From CBDDKZ01 sp965230415 (GTDB lineage: Bacteria; Bacteroidota; Bacteroidia; Cytophagales; JAAEPT01): a stretch of 64,000 bases of DNA. A program made the translations under genes and the position numbers. The notes under the pieces are model-generated. The model did no database searches and was not told the DNA's origin. It worked only from the letters and a program-made list of their open reading frames with translations. The stretch covers positions 4,340,001-4,404,000 of the forward strand of contig CBDDKZ010000005.1 in NCBI GenBank assembly GCA_965230415.1, written 5' to 3'. This document shows positions 1 through 8,877 of this stretch, piece by piece (position 1 is the first letter of the stretch; every line of letters begins with the position of its first letter).

Positions 1-709
1 CCGCTTCACTATTAAATCTATACCATAACAGAAATGGTAGAAATGTAATAAAACTGACAAAGAGGGTGTCAGTAAGCATATCGGCCCAATTTTTCCTTTT
101 TAAAATGAGGTAATAAAAAAATGGAGCACATAAAGGGAATAGCGCTACAGGTCCTTTCGTTAATGCTCCACACATAAGGGCCAAACCCGAAAGGGTGAGG
201 AACAGGAAGCGTTTCGTTTTGGTAGACCTGATGAAGAAATAGACACTTAAACAGGCAAAAGGTGTTACGGTATTTTCCAGCATATTATTGGCTATACCCC
301 AGGAGACAATAGGAATACAAGACCATAGTAATAAAGGGAGCCAGGCGTGTTTTTTATTTTGTTCTGTCACTGTTTCTTTCCATAGTAAATAGATCGCCCA
401 GGCACTAAGCAGCGACATCAGCAAAGCATATACACGTTCTACAAAAATGCTGTCCCCAATAAGCTTAAAGAGTACATACTGTAGTCCAAATGCCAATGGC
501 GGATGCTCGTAGAAATGTGGGTGCTTGGTCGGGGTAAACTCCAGGTGCCAAAAACTACCTATGTCTATCGATAAATTGCGCGAGATGGTCGCATACCACA
601 GTCCGTCCATGAACATACCTCTGGAGAAAAGATGAGGAGCCAACATAGCGAGAAAAATACCGGCAATAATAAAAAAGAAAGGCCTTGTGTTGACTTGATT
701 TGTCTTCAT
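1..709 (-). CDS. GT-C family glycosyltransferase (PMT_2/ArnT-like), N-terminal part
   Basis: Reading the minus strand from the ATG at 709-707 gives an open frame to the window edge, so about 236 N-terminal residues are present and the C-terminus is missing. The protein is very hydrophobic, with a first membrane segment near residues 10-25 and several more behind it. It carries marks of the GT-C fold: an Asp in the first external loop (MDGLWYATISRNL), the loop motif EHPPLAF near residue 70, and TKGPVALFPL near residue 185. Such enzymes move a sugar from a polyprenyl-phosphate donor to lipid or protein at the periplasmic face of the inner membrane. The substrate cannot be told from the sequence. 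The neighbour at 904 is on the other strand. Confidence is good for the superfamily and low for the reaction. Confidence 0.8.
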   Translation of the reverse strand, partial: MKTNQVNTRPFFFIIAGIFLAMLAPHLFSRGMFMDGLWYATISRNLSIDIGSFWHLEFTPTKHPHFYEHPPLAFGLQYVLFKLIGDSIFVERVYALLMSLLSAWAIYLLWKETVTEQNKKHAWLPLLLWSCIPIVSWGIANNMLENTVTPFACLSVYFFIRSTKTKRFLFLTLSGLALMCGALTKGPVALFPLCAPFFYYLILKRKNWADMLTDTLFVSFITFLPFLLWYRFNSEA

Positions 710-903
710 ATAATTAGATTGTGCAAATATAAAAAAAATGGAATAACGAGTGCTAAGGAGGGGGGGATTACTATTCGATTTTAGTAATTTAATTTATCCT
801 GTCAATTTGAAGTGATGACGGCCATTGGCAAAAAAAAAAGTAAAATCGAATCTACCATTGTCGATTTCGTTAGTAGGTACATCAACAATTTTTTAAAAAA
901 GTT

Positions 904-1391
904 ATGTATAAGTTTATTATTTAACAGCGATGTTGCTGCTTTTCAATATTTCTTCCAAAGCTCAGGAAACGCTTGACACCGAAGAATATAAATTTGAGAT
1001 GAGTCTCCCCGAAGGTTTCAAGTATAGCACCAAAGAAGATGGAAGGTTTGGTGTCATGGAAGGTTATGAGACAGTATCAGAAACGTACTTATATGCGGTG
1101 GGTGATCGAGGCACTTGTTCCAAACAGGAAATTTATAACTATGGTGTAAAGCTTAATGGGGTTGGAGAAAACCACTAGCATCCGGAAGAATCTGGGAAAA
1201 ATGAAAATGGCTTCGCCTGGTGGGAAATATACCGCGCATCTCAAGGTAATAAGACGTTATATGCCATCTGCGGGAAAAACGCTTTTCATGAAATTACCTA
1301 GCTCTTTTTCGTTTAGGCCCCTAACGCCGGTTTTACTAACTACGAATCAGATTATAACGCCTGGTTAGAGAGTTGTATGGCTGTTAAATAA
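904..1391 (+). pseudogene. Decayed small secreted protein gene (one frameshift, three in-frame TAG)
   Basis: From the ATG at 930 the frame reads a signal-peptide-like start (MLLLFNISSKAQE) and 82 codons to a TAG at 1176-1178. The same frame goes on with protein-like sequence (NGFAWWEIYRAS, LYAICGKNAFHEIT, then APNAGFTNYESDYNAWLES) to a TAA at 1389-1391, broken by two more TAG codons at 1299-1301 and 1314-1316. Upstream, the ATG at 904 opens MYKFII and then stops. Adding one T in the run near 919-922 would join it to the later frame as MYKFIILTAMLLLF, a normal signal peptide. The likely ancestor was a periplasmic or secreted protein of about 160 residues. TAG ends two intact genes here (stops at 54691 and 55211), so recoding is unlikely. 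The 82-residue piece could still be made. Confidence 0.7.
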
Positions 1392-1578
1392 TTGAGAAAA
1401 TGTGGGTTTAATGAGGTGATTTTTATCATTAATTTAATTTTTAGTTCTTGTTAATCAGGGACTTATGTTGTGGGTGAATGGCTCAAAGTGTTTGTAGGTT
1501 AAATTCGCCTGTTGGTCTTATAAAGTTTGTCGTTGGTTGAATGGATGGGTTTCCTAACAGAACTATGTCTAAGTTCGT

Positions 1579-1605
1579 AGCGTCGTCTATATGTCGACGC
1601 TTTTT
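1579..1605 (+). terminator. Hairpin with T-tract just upstream of the M23 gene
   Basis: A perfect 7-bp stem (AGCGTCG at 1579-1585, CGACGCT at 1595-1601) closes a 9-nt loop and runs into TTTTT at 1601-1605. This is the form of an intrinsic terminator. It lies only 27 nt before the ATG at 1632, so it either ends transcripts from the decayed gene region or sits in the leader of the next gene. Confidence 0.6.
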
Positions 1606-1631
1606 ATTTGTCCTACTTAATATTTTTAAAG

Positions 1632-4600
1632 ATGAAAAAGAACCTAGCGATTATGCTACTTTTTATTAGTGCATGGTCATTTTCTCAAGCACAAACTGTC
1701 TGGGAACCACAAAAGTCAACTGGAGAAACGCATTGGCATGCTCAATATGACAAAAAGTTTAACCTTTCTCCGAAACAACAGGCAAAACTTAAAAGAGCAG
1801 CAGGAACGGTGAAATTAGGCTCACCTCTCAAAGAAGCTCCCGGGTATTTTACTTACAATACCTGGTTAATTTCTAATTATGTAGACCAGGATCCTACCTC
1901 AGGTATACAGGATTATAACAATGGTTCACATGCTTATAATGGTCACAGAGGAACCGACTTTGCTACCTGGCCTTTTTCCTGGCGTATGGTGCAAGACGAC
2001 CAGGTGCATGTGGTGGCAGCAGCAGCAGGTACCATCGAATTCAAAGCAGACGGGAATCCGGACGATCACTGCGACTGGAATCAACCTGAAGGATGGAATG
2101 CGGTATATATTAGGCACGCCGATGGTGTTTTAGCCATGTATGGCCACCTCAAAAACGGTTCTGTTACTTCTAAAGCGCTGGGAGAGACAGTGGAAGAAGG
2201 AGAATACCTGGGAGTGGTAGCAAGCTCGGGAATTTCTGATGGTCCTCACCTGCATTTTGAATTACATGAACCAAATGGTGCGGTTATTGATCCTTTTTAT
2301 GGACCTAATAATCCGTCTTTACCTGAATCTTGCTGGAAGAATCAGGAATCATATAGACGAGAAGATATCTTGACAATGACGATTTCAACTCAAGCGCCTC
2401 AATTTAATGCGGGGTGTCCAAACGTTGAAAATGGATTTGAAAAATACACGGGATGGCAAGGAGGTCAAAGATTGTTCTTAGGAAGAGCTTATCGCCATCA
2501 GTCAATGGTTGAGTCTCAAATCAATATATATGATCCGAATGGGAATTTATTCTGGAACTTCGCTCATACTCCTCCTTCATCTTACAATTGGGGAAGCTCT
2601 TGGGTTGTTGAGTTCGATCTTCCGGCAAACCCAATAGTAGGAACCTGGACTTATGAAGTGGTACACAAAGGAAAAAGCTACCAACGAATATTTGACGTAG
2701 GTTTTACGCAAACACCGTTCAACACGTTACCACAAACTATTCCGGGTTTGGTGGAAGCCGAATTTTATGATGTAGGCGGGCAAAATGTCGCTTACTTCGA
2801 TACGGACGGAGGAAATAGCGGGAACTTTCTACGCTCAGATGATGTAGATGTTGAGCCTGGTTCACAAAACGGAAATGTAGGTTGGACACAAAACGGTGAG
2901 TGGCTGGAGTATTCGGTTGTTGTTCAACAAGATGGTAATTATACGATGAATGCTCAGGTTGCTTCAATTCACAATGGCACAGCATTCAATTTACAAGTAG
3001 ATGGCGATGCATTAACAGGTAATATAACAGTTCCTAATACGGGTAACTGGCAATCTTATCAAACTGTTAGTGCCTCACAACTGGCTTTAAAAGCCGGATA
3101 CCACGTTTTACGCATGAACGTTGTGCAAGGAGGTTTTAATATTGATGATTTTAATTTCGTTTTGGATCAGGTAACAGCTGATATCGATAATGACGGGTTT
3201 ATGGCCGGTGAAGATTGTAATGACTTGGACGATCAAATAAATCCCGGAAGCAATGAAATTCATAACAATGGTGTGGATGATAACTGTGATGGCGTTGCTG
3301 TTGCTTATGCTTTTAGTCTGGACAAAACAACTATTTGTGTGGGTGAAAGTGTGACTGCTACTTTAACAGCAAATGAAGGTGTTGATCAGTTTGAATGGCG
3401 TTTTCAGGGAATTACTCCTAACCAAACGTTTACAGGAGAAGGTCCGATTACAACTTCATTTGATGCAATTGGGAATGTGACTGTTTTAATGTCTGTGGTA
3501 ATCGACGGACAAACATTCAGTGCGCCATCGCAGACGATTGCCGTAACAACTTGCGGGCCAAACAACCCTCCAATTGTTGGCGCCGGTGATTTTAAACAGA
3601 TTACGCTACCTACCAATTCTATAACGGTAACAGATGCAGTGGCAATTGACAATGATGGTACGATTGTTTCTACGGTATGGTCACAAGATGAAGGTCCTAG
3701 TACCGCCACTATTACCAACGGAACTACCATAAGCCCTACCTTTTCTGCATTGGTAGAAGGTTTGTATACGTTCCGCTTAGTAGCAACTGACAACGATAAT
3801 GCCAGTACTGCAGGTACGGTAAATGTTCGTGTTCATCCAGCAGATGATAATCAGCCACCAGTCGTAGCTGCCGGTGATTTTAAGCAAATTACATTTCCTG
3901 CAAATTCAATAACGGTATCAGATGCTTCAGCGACAGACAGTGACGGTTCTATCGCTTCCTTATCATGGACACAAGAAAGTGGGCCAAGTACGGCCACCAT
4001 TACAAACGGAACGACCGTATCGCCTACATTCTCAGCATTGGAAATAGGCTTATATGAGTTCCGTTTAACAGCAACAGATGATGACGGCGCATCAAGTTCT
4101 GCTACGGTAAGTGTACGTGTGAATGAAGGTGAAAATCAGCCTCCGGTGGTTGGCGCAGGTGATTTCAAGCAAATTACATTTCCAGCAAATTCTGTAACTG
4201 TAAATGACGCCACGGCTACAGATAGCGATGGTTCTATCGCTTCTTTATCATGGACGCAGGAAAGCGGGCCAAGTACTGCCACTATTACAAACGGAACGAC
4301 CATATCACCTACATTCTCAGCATTGGAGATAGGATTGTACGAGTTCCGTTTGACGGCAACAGATGATGATGGTGCATCAAGTTCTTCTACCGTAAGCGTA
4401 CGTGTGAATGAAGGTGAAAACCAAGCTCCGTTTGTAGGCGCAGGTGATTTCAAACAAATGGATTTACCGCAAAATTCGGTAACTGTCAATGATGCTACGG
4501 CCACAGACAATGACGGTACTATTGCTTCATTACTTTGGACTCAGGACAGTGGGCCAAATACGGCTACCATTACAAACGGTACTACATTAACGCCTACATT

Positions 4601-5558
4601 CTCTGATTTGGTACTGGGTTCTTACGAATTCCGTTTAACAGCCACCGACGATGATGGTGCTTCTACATCAGGTACCGTTACCGTAACTGTTAATCCGGAA
4701 AATCAACCACCCGTTGTAGGTGCGGGCGATTTCAAGCAATTGACATTGCCTACCAATTCAGTAACGATCAATGACGCAACTGTTACTGATAGCGATGGTT
4801 GGATTGCTTCTGTTTTGTGGACGCAGGACAGCGGACCTAATACGGCAACTATAACTAATGGGGCTACTAATGCGGCGACCTTCTCTAATTTAGTGGAAGG
4901 TTTATACGAATTCCGCTTAACTGCTACCGATAACGATGGTGCGACTAGTTTTGGTATTGTAAGTGTACGTGTTGATCCTGCCATGACTAATGATTGTGTC
5001 GGAGAAGGTGCTAATCCTGCGGAATATAGCTATGAGCTGGAAGAGAATGGAAACGCGCTCACTATTACATTTATTCCTGCCAACTCACAGTATGGTGCAG
5101 GTTTCTGCTTCCTGGATTATTACTTGAATGGTTCTAAAATAGGCTCTTTCTCGATGTCCGGAAATCCTAACAGAACTTATACCATCAATGGTCTAAACAA
5201 TGGAACGGAAGTAGAATGGTTCTTTAAATATAGTGCTCCTTATGGACAATATGCACCAACACAAGCAGATCATGCTCATACCATGGGAAGCTGTGGTGCC
5301 AGTGCAAGAATAGGTGCTACAGAAGCAGTAAGTGCTCTTAAATTGTATCCGAACCCTACAACTGATGGTGATGTTTTTATCAACTATCAGGGCACAGCTT
5401 TCATTGAAGTAATTAATGCCAATGGTGACAAAGTATTTGAGCAGTCTTACAATGCCGGTTTGGGAATAGCTCTCGGTAGCGATTTGGCTTCAGGAGTTTA
5501 TTATGTCAAAATTACCACCGATAACGAAGTGATCGTTGAGACATTGATCAAGCAATAA
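1632..5558 (+). CDS. Secreted modular M23 (LytM-like) metallopeptidase with CBM6, PKD-like repeats and T9SS tag
   Basis: The start is taken at ATG 1632 (1308 residues), where MKKNLAIMLLFISAWSFSQA forms a signal peptide; an upstream TTG at 1608 would spoil it. Modules in order: an M23 peptidase domain with zinc ligands H105 and D109 (HRGTDF), H172 (MYGHLKNG) and H206/H208 (PHLHFELHE); a CBM6-like carbohydrate-binding module near 370-515; an Asp-rich MopE/thrombospondin-3-like motif (DGFMAGEDCNDLDDQINPG) near 520-555; a PKD-like domain; five tandem PKD/K319-like repeats (about 646-1118); a small beta domain that may bind glucan; and a T9SS sorting domain (LKLYPNPTTDGDVF) at the end. M23 enzymes cut peptide cross-links in peptidoglycan or Gly-rich peptides. 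Export by T9SS suggests action outside the cell, perhaps on other bacteria or on matrix. Confidence 0.88.
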   Translation: MKKNLAIMLLFISAWSFSQAQTVWEPQKSTGETHWHAQYDKKFNLSPKQQAKLKRAAGTVKLGSPLKEAPGYFTYNTWLISNYVDQDPTSGIQDYNNGSHAYNGHRGTDFATWPFSWRMVQDDQVHVVAAAAGTIEFKADGNPDDHCDWNQPEGWNAVYIRHADGVLAMYGHLKNGSVTSKALGETVEEGEYLGVVASSGISDGPHLHFELHEPNGAVIDPFYGPNNPSLPESCWKNQESYRREDILTMTISTQAPQFNAGCPNVENGFEKYTGWQGGQRLFLGRAYRHQSMVESQINIYDPNGNLFWNFAHTPPSSYNWGSSWVVEFDLPANPIVGTWTYEVVHKGKSYQRIFDVGFTQTPFNTLPQTIPGLVEAEFYDVGGQNVAYFDTDGGNSGNFLRSDDVDVEPGSQNGNVGWTQNGEWLEYSVVVQQDGNYTMNAQVASIHNGTAFNLQVDGDALTGNITVPNTGNWQSYQTVSASQLALKAGYHVLRMNVVQGGFNIDDFNFVLDQVTADIDNDGFMAGEDCNDLDDQINPGSNEIHNNGVDDNCDGVAVAYAFSLDKTTICVGESVTATLTANEGVDQFEWRFQGITPNQTFTGEGPITTSFDAIGNVTVLMSVVIDGQTFSAPSQTIAVTTCGPNNPPIVGAGDFKQITLPTNSITVTDAVAIDNDGTIVSTVWSQDEGPSTATITNGTTISPTFSALVEGLYTFRLVATDNDNASTAGTVNVRVHPADDNQPPVVAAGDFKQITFPANSITVSDASATDSDGSIASLSWTQESGPSTATITNGTTVSPTFSALEIGLYEFRLTATDDDGASSSATVSVRVNEGENQPPVVGAGDFKQITFPANSVTVNDATATDSDGSIASLSWTQESGPSTATITNGTTISPTFSALEIGLYEFRLTATDDDGASSSSTVSVRVNEGENQAPFVGAGDFKQMDLPQNSVTVNDATATDNDGTIASLLWTQDSGPNTATITNGTTLTPTFSDLVLGSYEFRLTATDDDGASTSGTVTVTVNPENQPPVVGAGDFKQLTLPTNSVTINDATVTDSDGWIASVLWTQDSGPNTATITNGATNAATFSNLVEGLYEFRLTATDNDGATSFGIVSVRVDPAMTNDCVGEGANPAEYSYELEENGNALTITFIPANSQYGAGFCFLDYYLNGSKIGSFSMSGNPNRTYTINGLNNGTEVEWFFKYSAPYGQYAPTQADHAHTMGSCGASARIGATEAVSALKLYPNPTTDGDVFINYQGTAFIEVINANGDKVFEQSYNAGLGIALGSDLASGVYYVKITTDNEVIVETLIKQ
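3567..4985 (+). repeat. Five tandem in-frame PKD/K319-like repeats (282-288 bp)
   Basis: Repeat starts, judged by the codons for (P/A)P(x)V(x)AGDFKQ, fall at 3567, 3855, 4140, 4425 and 4707, so the period is 282-288 bp. Copies 2 and 3 are almost the same in protein and close in DNA, while copies 1, 4 and 5 have drifted. Such modules act as spacers in secreted proteins. The close match of copies 2 and 3 points to recent duplication or gene conversion. Confidence 0.9.
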
Positions 5559-5580
5559 TCACATTTTAATAGTTATTTTG

Positions 5581-5620
5581 AGGGTTGCTTTCTTTTTTAG
5601 GAAGCAACCCTTTTATTTTT
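5581..5620 (+). terminator. Intrinsic terminator after the M23 gene
   Basis: GGGTTGCTT at 5582-5590 pairs with AAGCAACCC at 5602-5610, with weaker pairs inside, and is followed by TTTTATTTTT. It lies 23 nt after the TAA of the M23 gene. Confidence 0.85.
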
Positions 5621-5722
5621 TGCTCAAATTTGAATGATTTTTTCTTTTACCTTTTATTGAAGCGCAGTATTGTGTTATATTTAATGGAACAGCATAGCGT
5701 GAAATAAACATAACTTCTATAG

Positions 5723-6430
5723 ATGAGAATTTTTCCGTTTTTAGCTTTGTTTTTGATAATCAGTGTTGTTGCCCGCGCACAAGAATCAAAGACTTACTAT
5801 ACCGATACCCTGGATCAAGTAGAATCCGTCATTCCAAATGATATTGATGAAATACGCCTCTACTCTACACAGGAACTTATGGACGTGCTGGATACCTGGC
5901 ACAGTTACAATGGTCAAAGTATTGCCTCTCCAGTTTATGAATCGGCGCACAGGTTTGAAGAGAAAAGGGTTCGTAACCTAATATATGGAGGTGATTTTAG
6001 CATGGCCGATATCGAACTAATCGAAGCAATTTACGAACGCAAAGTTAAAATTACCGATTCCTCTTTAATTACATTGGTAGTTAAGCATTTTCCCGATTTT
6101 GGCCTGGACTCCAATGCCACATTTACGGGCTCAGGTACACGTTGCGGAAAGGTTTTTGCTAATGCGGTCCTATTTTATAAAAGCGGGAAGCCTGTTTGGG
6201 CGGTGAAAGCATGTTTTGGATGCTCATTCATTATATCATACCCTTATAGAGCAGATATTAAGGCCTTAAATTTTACAGCAGAAGGTTTTTATTATTTTAG
6301 AAATATACGGTTTCTTTTTGCAGATTTTGGCATCATACCAAATTATGCCGGAGAATCACTTTCCTTTTCCTATGGAGAATGGAAAATTGGAAGAGCAATT
6401 TACGAACAGGGTAGGTCTCTGAAATTTTAA
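5723..6430 (+). CDS. Secreted protein of unknown function (235 aa)
   Basis: A clear signal peptide (MRIFPFLALFLIISVVARAQ) begins the protein, so it is exported, probably to the periplasm. The rest is soluble, with a Cys-containing stretch near residues 138-170 (GTRCGKVFANAVLFYK, then VKACFGCSF) and no T9SS tag or lipobox. I do not recognise the family. The gene stands alone after a terminator, and 71 nt separate it from the next gene on the same strand, which is also a small secreted protein. The three cysteines could form a disulfide or bind metal; the sequence does not decide this. Confidence 0.75.
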   Translation: MRIFPFLALFLIISVVARAQESKTYYTDTLDQVESVIPNDIDEIRLYSTQELMDVLDTWHSYNGQSIASPVYESAHRFEEKRVRNLIYGGDFSMADIELIEAIYERKVKITDSSLITLVVKHFPDFGLDSNATFTGSGTRCGKVFANAVLFYKSGKPVWAVKACFGCSFIISYPYRADIKALNFTAEGFYYFRNIRFLFADFGIIPNYAGESLSFSYGEWKIGRAIYEQGRSLKF

Positions 6431-6477
6431 AATATTAACAACCGAAATTTCCAGACCTATATGTCCCTACTTTCATT

Positions 6478-6485
6478 TATCTTTG
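6478..6485 (+). promoter_or_regulatory. Putative Bacteroidota -7 element (TATCTTTG)
   Basis: TATCTTTG fits the Bacteroidota -7 consensus TAnnTTTG and lies 16 nt before the ATG at 6502. No clear TTG or TTTG was seen at the usual distance upstream, so this is tentative. Confidence 0.4.
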
Positions 6486-6501
6486 TGAAAAATAAAGATG
6501 G

Positions 6502-6975
6502 ATGAAACAGTTTTGTACAATTTTGCTTGTTCTTTTTTCAACTTACGCTTACTGTCAGTCCGAGAATCTGAATTCCGAAACGCAACTACCCGAATCATTT
6601 CCCAAAGAATGGTACCGCTTGTACGAGTCTAATGACAGCCTGTTTTTGTTCGAATCCTGCAATGGTGACTATGCCACGGTGTTATTTAAAAAAGACAGCC
6701 TGGAAATAGTTGATTTAAAGAATCAATATAGTTTCAGCATTCATTCAATCGATTTCAATGCGCACCGCGAATACCTGATCGTAGTCAAAGATAGCGCTGG
6801 TGAATTTTCGACAGTACACCTCTCTGATTTGGAAGAAGAAAAGAATGGGAAAATAATGCGCATAAGTCGTTTTCGTTTTTCACACGATGCCATTAAGGAG
6901 GAATGGCGTGTGGTTTCTGTGGAAAATAAAAACAATTTTTTGATTAAAGTTGAATCATTAAGCGATTGTAAGTGA
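6502..6975 (+). CDS. Small secreted protein of unknown function (157 aa)
   Basis: The protein opens with a signal peptide (MKQFCTILLVLFSTYAYCQ) and continues as an acidic, soluble domain of about 135 residues with alternating hydrophobic positions, likely a small beta-rich fold. No catalytic motif, sorting tag or membrane anchor is seen. A Cys near residue 50 (FESCNGDY) and one at the penultimate position (SDCK) could pair. Family not recognised. It follows the 235-residue secreted protein on the same strand but has its own possible promoter element. Confidence 0.7.
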   Translation: MKQFCTILLVLFSTYAYCQSENLNSETQLPESFPKEWYRLYESNDSLFLFESCNGDYATVLFKKDSLEIVDLKNQYSFSIHSIDFNAHREYLIVVKDSAGEFSTVHLSDLEEEKNGKIMRISRFRFSHDAIKEEWRVVSVENKNNFLIKVESLSDCK

Positions 6976-7311
6976 GTATGTTGAATTGATTGTGAGGCTG
7001 ATTTATTGAATTGTATATTTTTTATCCTTCATGTACATATGGTTGATTACACTCCAATTAATTTGACAATTTGAAAAGTTTTATATTAATTACTTTTGAA
7101 GTTAATGCATCTGGCTGTTGCGCTACAATTGGAGTTGTGTCAGAGCCTATTAACACTTAGTTTTTACAATTTACCATATTTAAAAACCATTGATTATTAA
7201 CTTTTAGTTTCATAATCTCTTATCTGAAAAATTGGAATCTCTGCCAGGTCTTTTCTTGATTGGCGAGGAGATTTTAAGTTCAAATTTTGGCGTGTACCTA
7301 ATTTTTACGTT
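6976..7311. other. Intergenic region before the five-gene block
   Basis: These 336 nt are A+T-rich and hold no credible gene. One 9-bp inverted repeat was seen: ACTCCAATT at 7051-7059 and AATTGGAGT at 7127-7135, about 67 nt apart. The promoter of the block at 7312 should lie here, but no clean TAnnTTTG element was found near the start codon. Confidence 0.5.
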
Positions 7312-8877
7312 ATGAGCGCAAAGAACAATAGAGAAAAGCAACAACGTCTTGAAAATGACCTTGAAAAGGTGAAAAGCGAATTGTTGAAACTTCCGAATGT
7401 GGTTTCGGTCGGAATTGGCTTAAAAGAGACTGCGGGTAACCTTACCAAAGAAGTGGTATACCGGGTTTGTGTCAAGGCCAAAATTAAGGAATCCGACCTG
7501 GAGGCTTCGGAAGTAATTCCCAAAGAAATTAATGGTATAAAGACAGATGTGGTTTTGCCGCTAAGTCCGAAAGATGCGAATGATGTATGTGGCGGTACGA
7601 GCGAAAGAGATGAGTATAAACGTTATGCTACGCTTACAGCAGGACTACCGATAGGTTCTAAAGCCAATTCCGGCAGCGTCGGTACCCTTGGGTGGTTTGG
7701 AGCAATAGGGAGTAAACATTACTTACTAACGAATAAACATGTATTATTCGATTCTTCTACGGGTGAAGTAACTTCTGAGACTAAAGTAGGTCAGCCCAAA
7801 GCCAAAGAACCCAGCAACTGTTGTTGCTGTACCTGTGGCGATAATTGGGTGATCGGCAAATCGGTTTACGCCAAAAAATCAAAAGCCGACAATATCGATG
7901 CCTTCGATTACGCCATTGCAGAGCTCGATAATGACCTAACAAATAATAACCTTAAAATAACGAATGATTCCACGGCCCAGGTAATAGAGGTGTCAGGTAA
8001 AGCTCAACCGAGCGTCAATGACGTAGTACGTAAAATTGGCTATCGATCAGGTTATACCGAAGGAACTATTTACCATACCGGTGACCATGCTGTAAATGTC
8101 AATGGAAGTACGGTGACGTGGAAGAATACCGTATTGATAAGTCCTAATAATACGGATTATAAAGTGGAATCAGAAGACGGTACCGAGTGCAAAGACACCT
8201 TCGCCAATAGTGGAGATTCCGGATCAGTAGTCGTGAATGAAGACGATGAAGTGGTAGGGTTACTTTGGGGGGTAGATTTTGATTCCGATCCCAACAAGGC
8301 CATTACATTCGCTAATAATATTATGAATGTAATTGCGGACCTGGTAACGGAAGGTCATAATTTTGATATCATTACCAGCGGGTCTGTTGCTCCTGGTAAT
8401 GCACCGGAAGAAAGCGCTGCGGAAGTAAAAGAGACCACACAAAACCTACTAAGTCAGCTGAAAGAAGGGAATGAGGAAAGTGTGCTGGCACAGTTGTATG
8501 AGAAACATGAAGATGAAGTGCTGAGAATAATTAACCACGTGCGTGAGGGAGTGGTTGTATGGCAGCGTAATCAGGGGCCTTCTTTTGTGGCGGCACTGGC
8601 ACGTTCGGCTAAAGTTAAAGATTATGAGATCCCTCAGGAAATAGAAGGGGTAAGCAGGTCAAAGCTCATGGACGAGTTGGCCTTACTTTTTGAGAAGTAC
8701 GGCTCCGAATCATTGAAAAAAGATATTGCCATTTATGGAACGAAAGTGCGGGACACAGTTGAAAAAAACAGCCTCCTGATCGATATGGCGCAAGCGCTTA
8801 AGAAACTGGATATTTTACAGGTAATACCTGATCACCTGAATACCAAAGAAGATAACTATGACAGCAAATCAGCGTAA
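7312..8877 (+). CDS. Trypsin-like (S1 family) serine protease without signal peptide
   Basis: 521 residues. The N-terminus (MSAKNNREKQQ) is charged and has no signal peptide, so the protein appears cytosolic. Residues about 30-90 form a small alpha/beta domain (NVVSVGIGLKE, ending GIKTDVVLP) like the N-terminal domain often seen before bacterial trypsin-like folds. The triad is visible: H143 in LLTNKHVLF, D199 in DAFDYAIAEL, and S303 in NSGDSGSVV. A run of cysteines (C170-C173 and C175) sits between His and Asp. Residues from about 375 to 521 are mostly helical and acidic. It is the first gene of a five-gene block, and its last 20 nt overlap the next gene. In such settings the protease could process its neighbours or act as an effector; that is inference. 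Confidence 0.85.
   Translation: MSAKNNREKQQRLENDLEKVKSELLKLPNVVSVGIGLKETAGNLTKEVVYRVCVKAKIKESDLEASEVIPKEINGIKTDVVLPLSPKDANDVCGGTSERDEYKRYATLTAGLPIGSKANSGSVGTLGWFGAIGSKHYLLTNKHVLFDSSTGEVTSETKVGQPKAKEPSNCCCCTCGDNWVIGKSVYAKKSKADNIDAFDYAIAELDNDLTNNNLKITNDSTAQVIEVSGKAQPSVNDVVRKIGYRSGYTEGTIYHTGDHAVNVNGSTVTWKNTVLISPNNTDYKVESEDGTECKDTFANSGDSGSVVVNEDDEVVGLLWGVDFDSDPNKAITFANNIMNVIADLVTEGHNFDIITSGSVAPGNAPEESAAEVKETTQNLLSQLKEGNEESVLAQLYEKHEDEVLRIINHVREGVVVWQRNQGPSFVAALARSAKVKDYEIPQEIEGVSRSKLMDELALLFEKYGSESLKKDIAIYGTKVRDTVEKNSLLIDMAQALKKLDILQVIPDHLNTKEDNYDSKSA

Noticed and set aside
930..1391. Gene with amber codons read as an amino acid
   Set aside because: TAG ends at least two intact genes in the window, and a frameshift in the signal peptide also has to be explained, so decay is simpler.
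3404..4984. Minus-strand frames in the PKD-like repeat region (for example 4136-4510)
   Set aside because: They mirror the repeat pattern of the plus-strand gene and have no start site or family marks.
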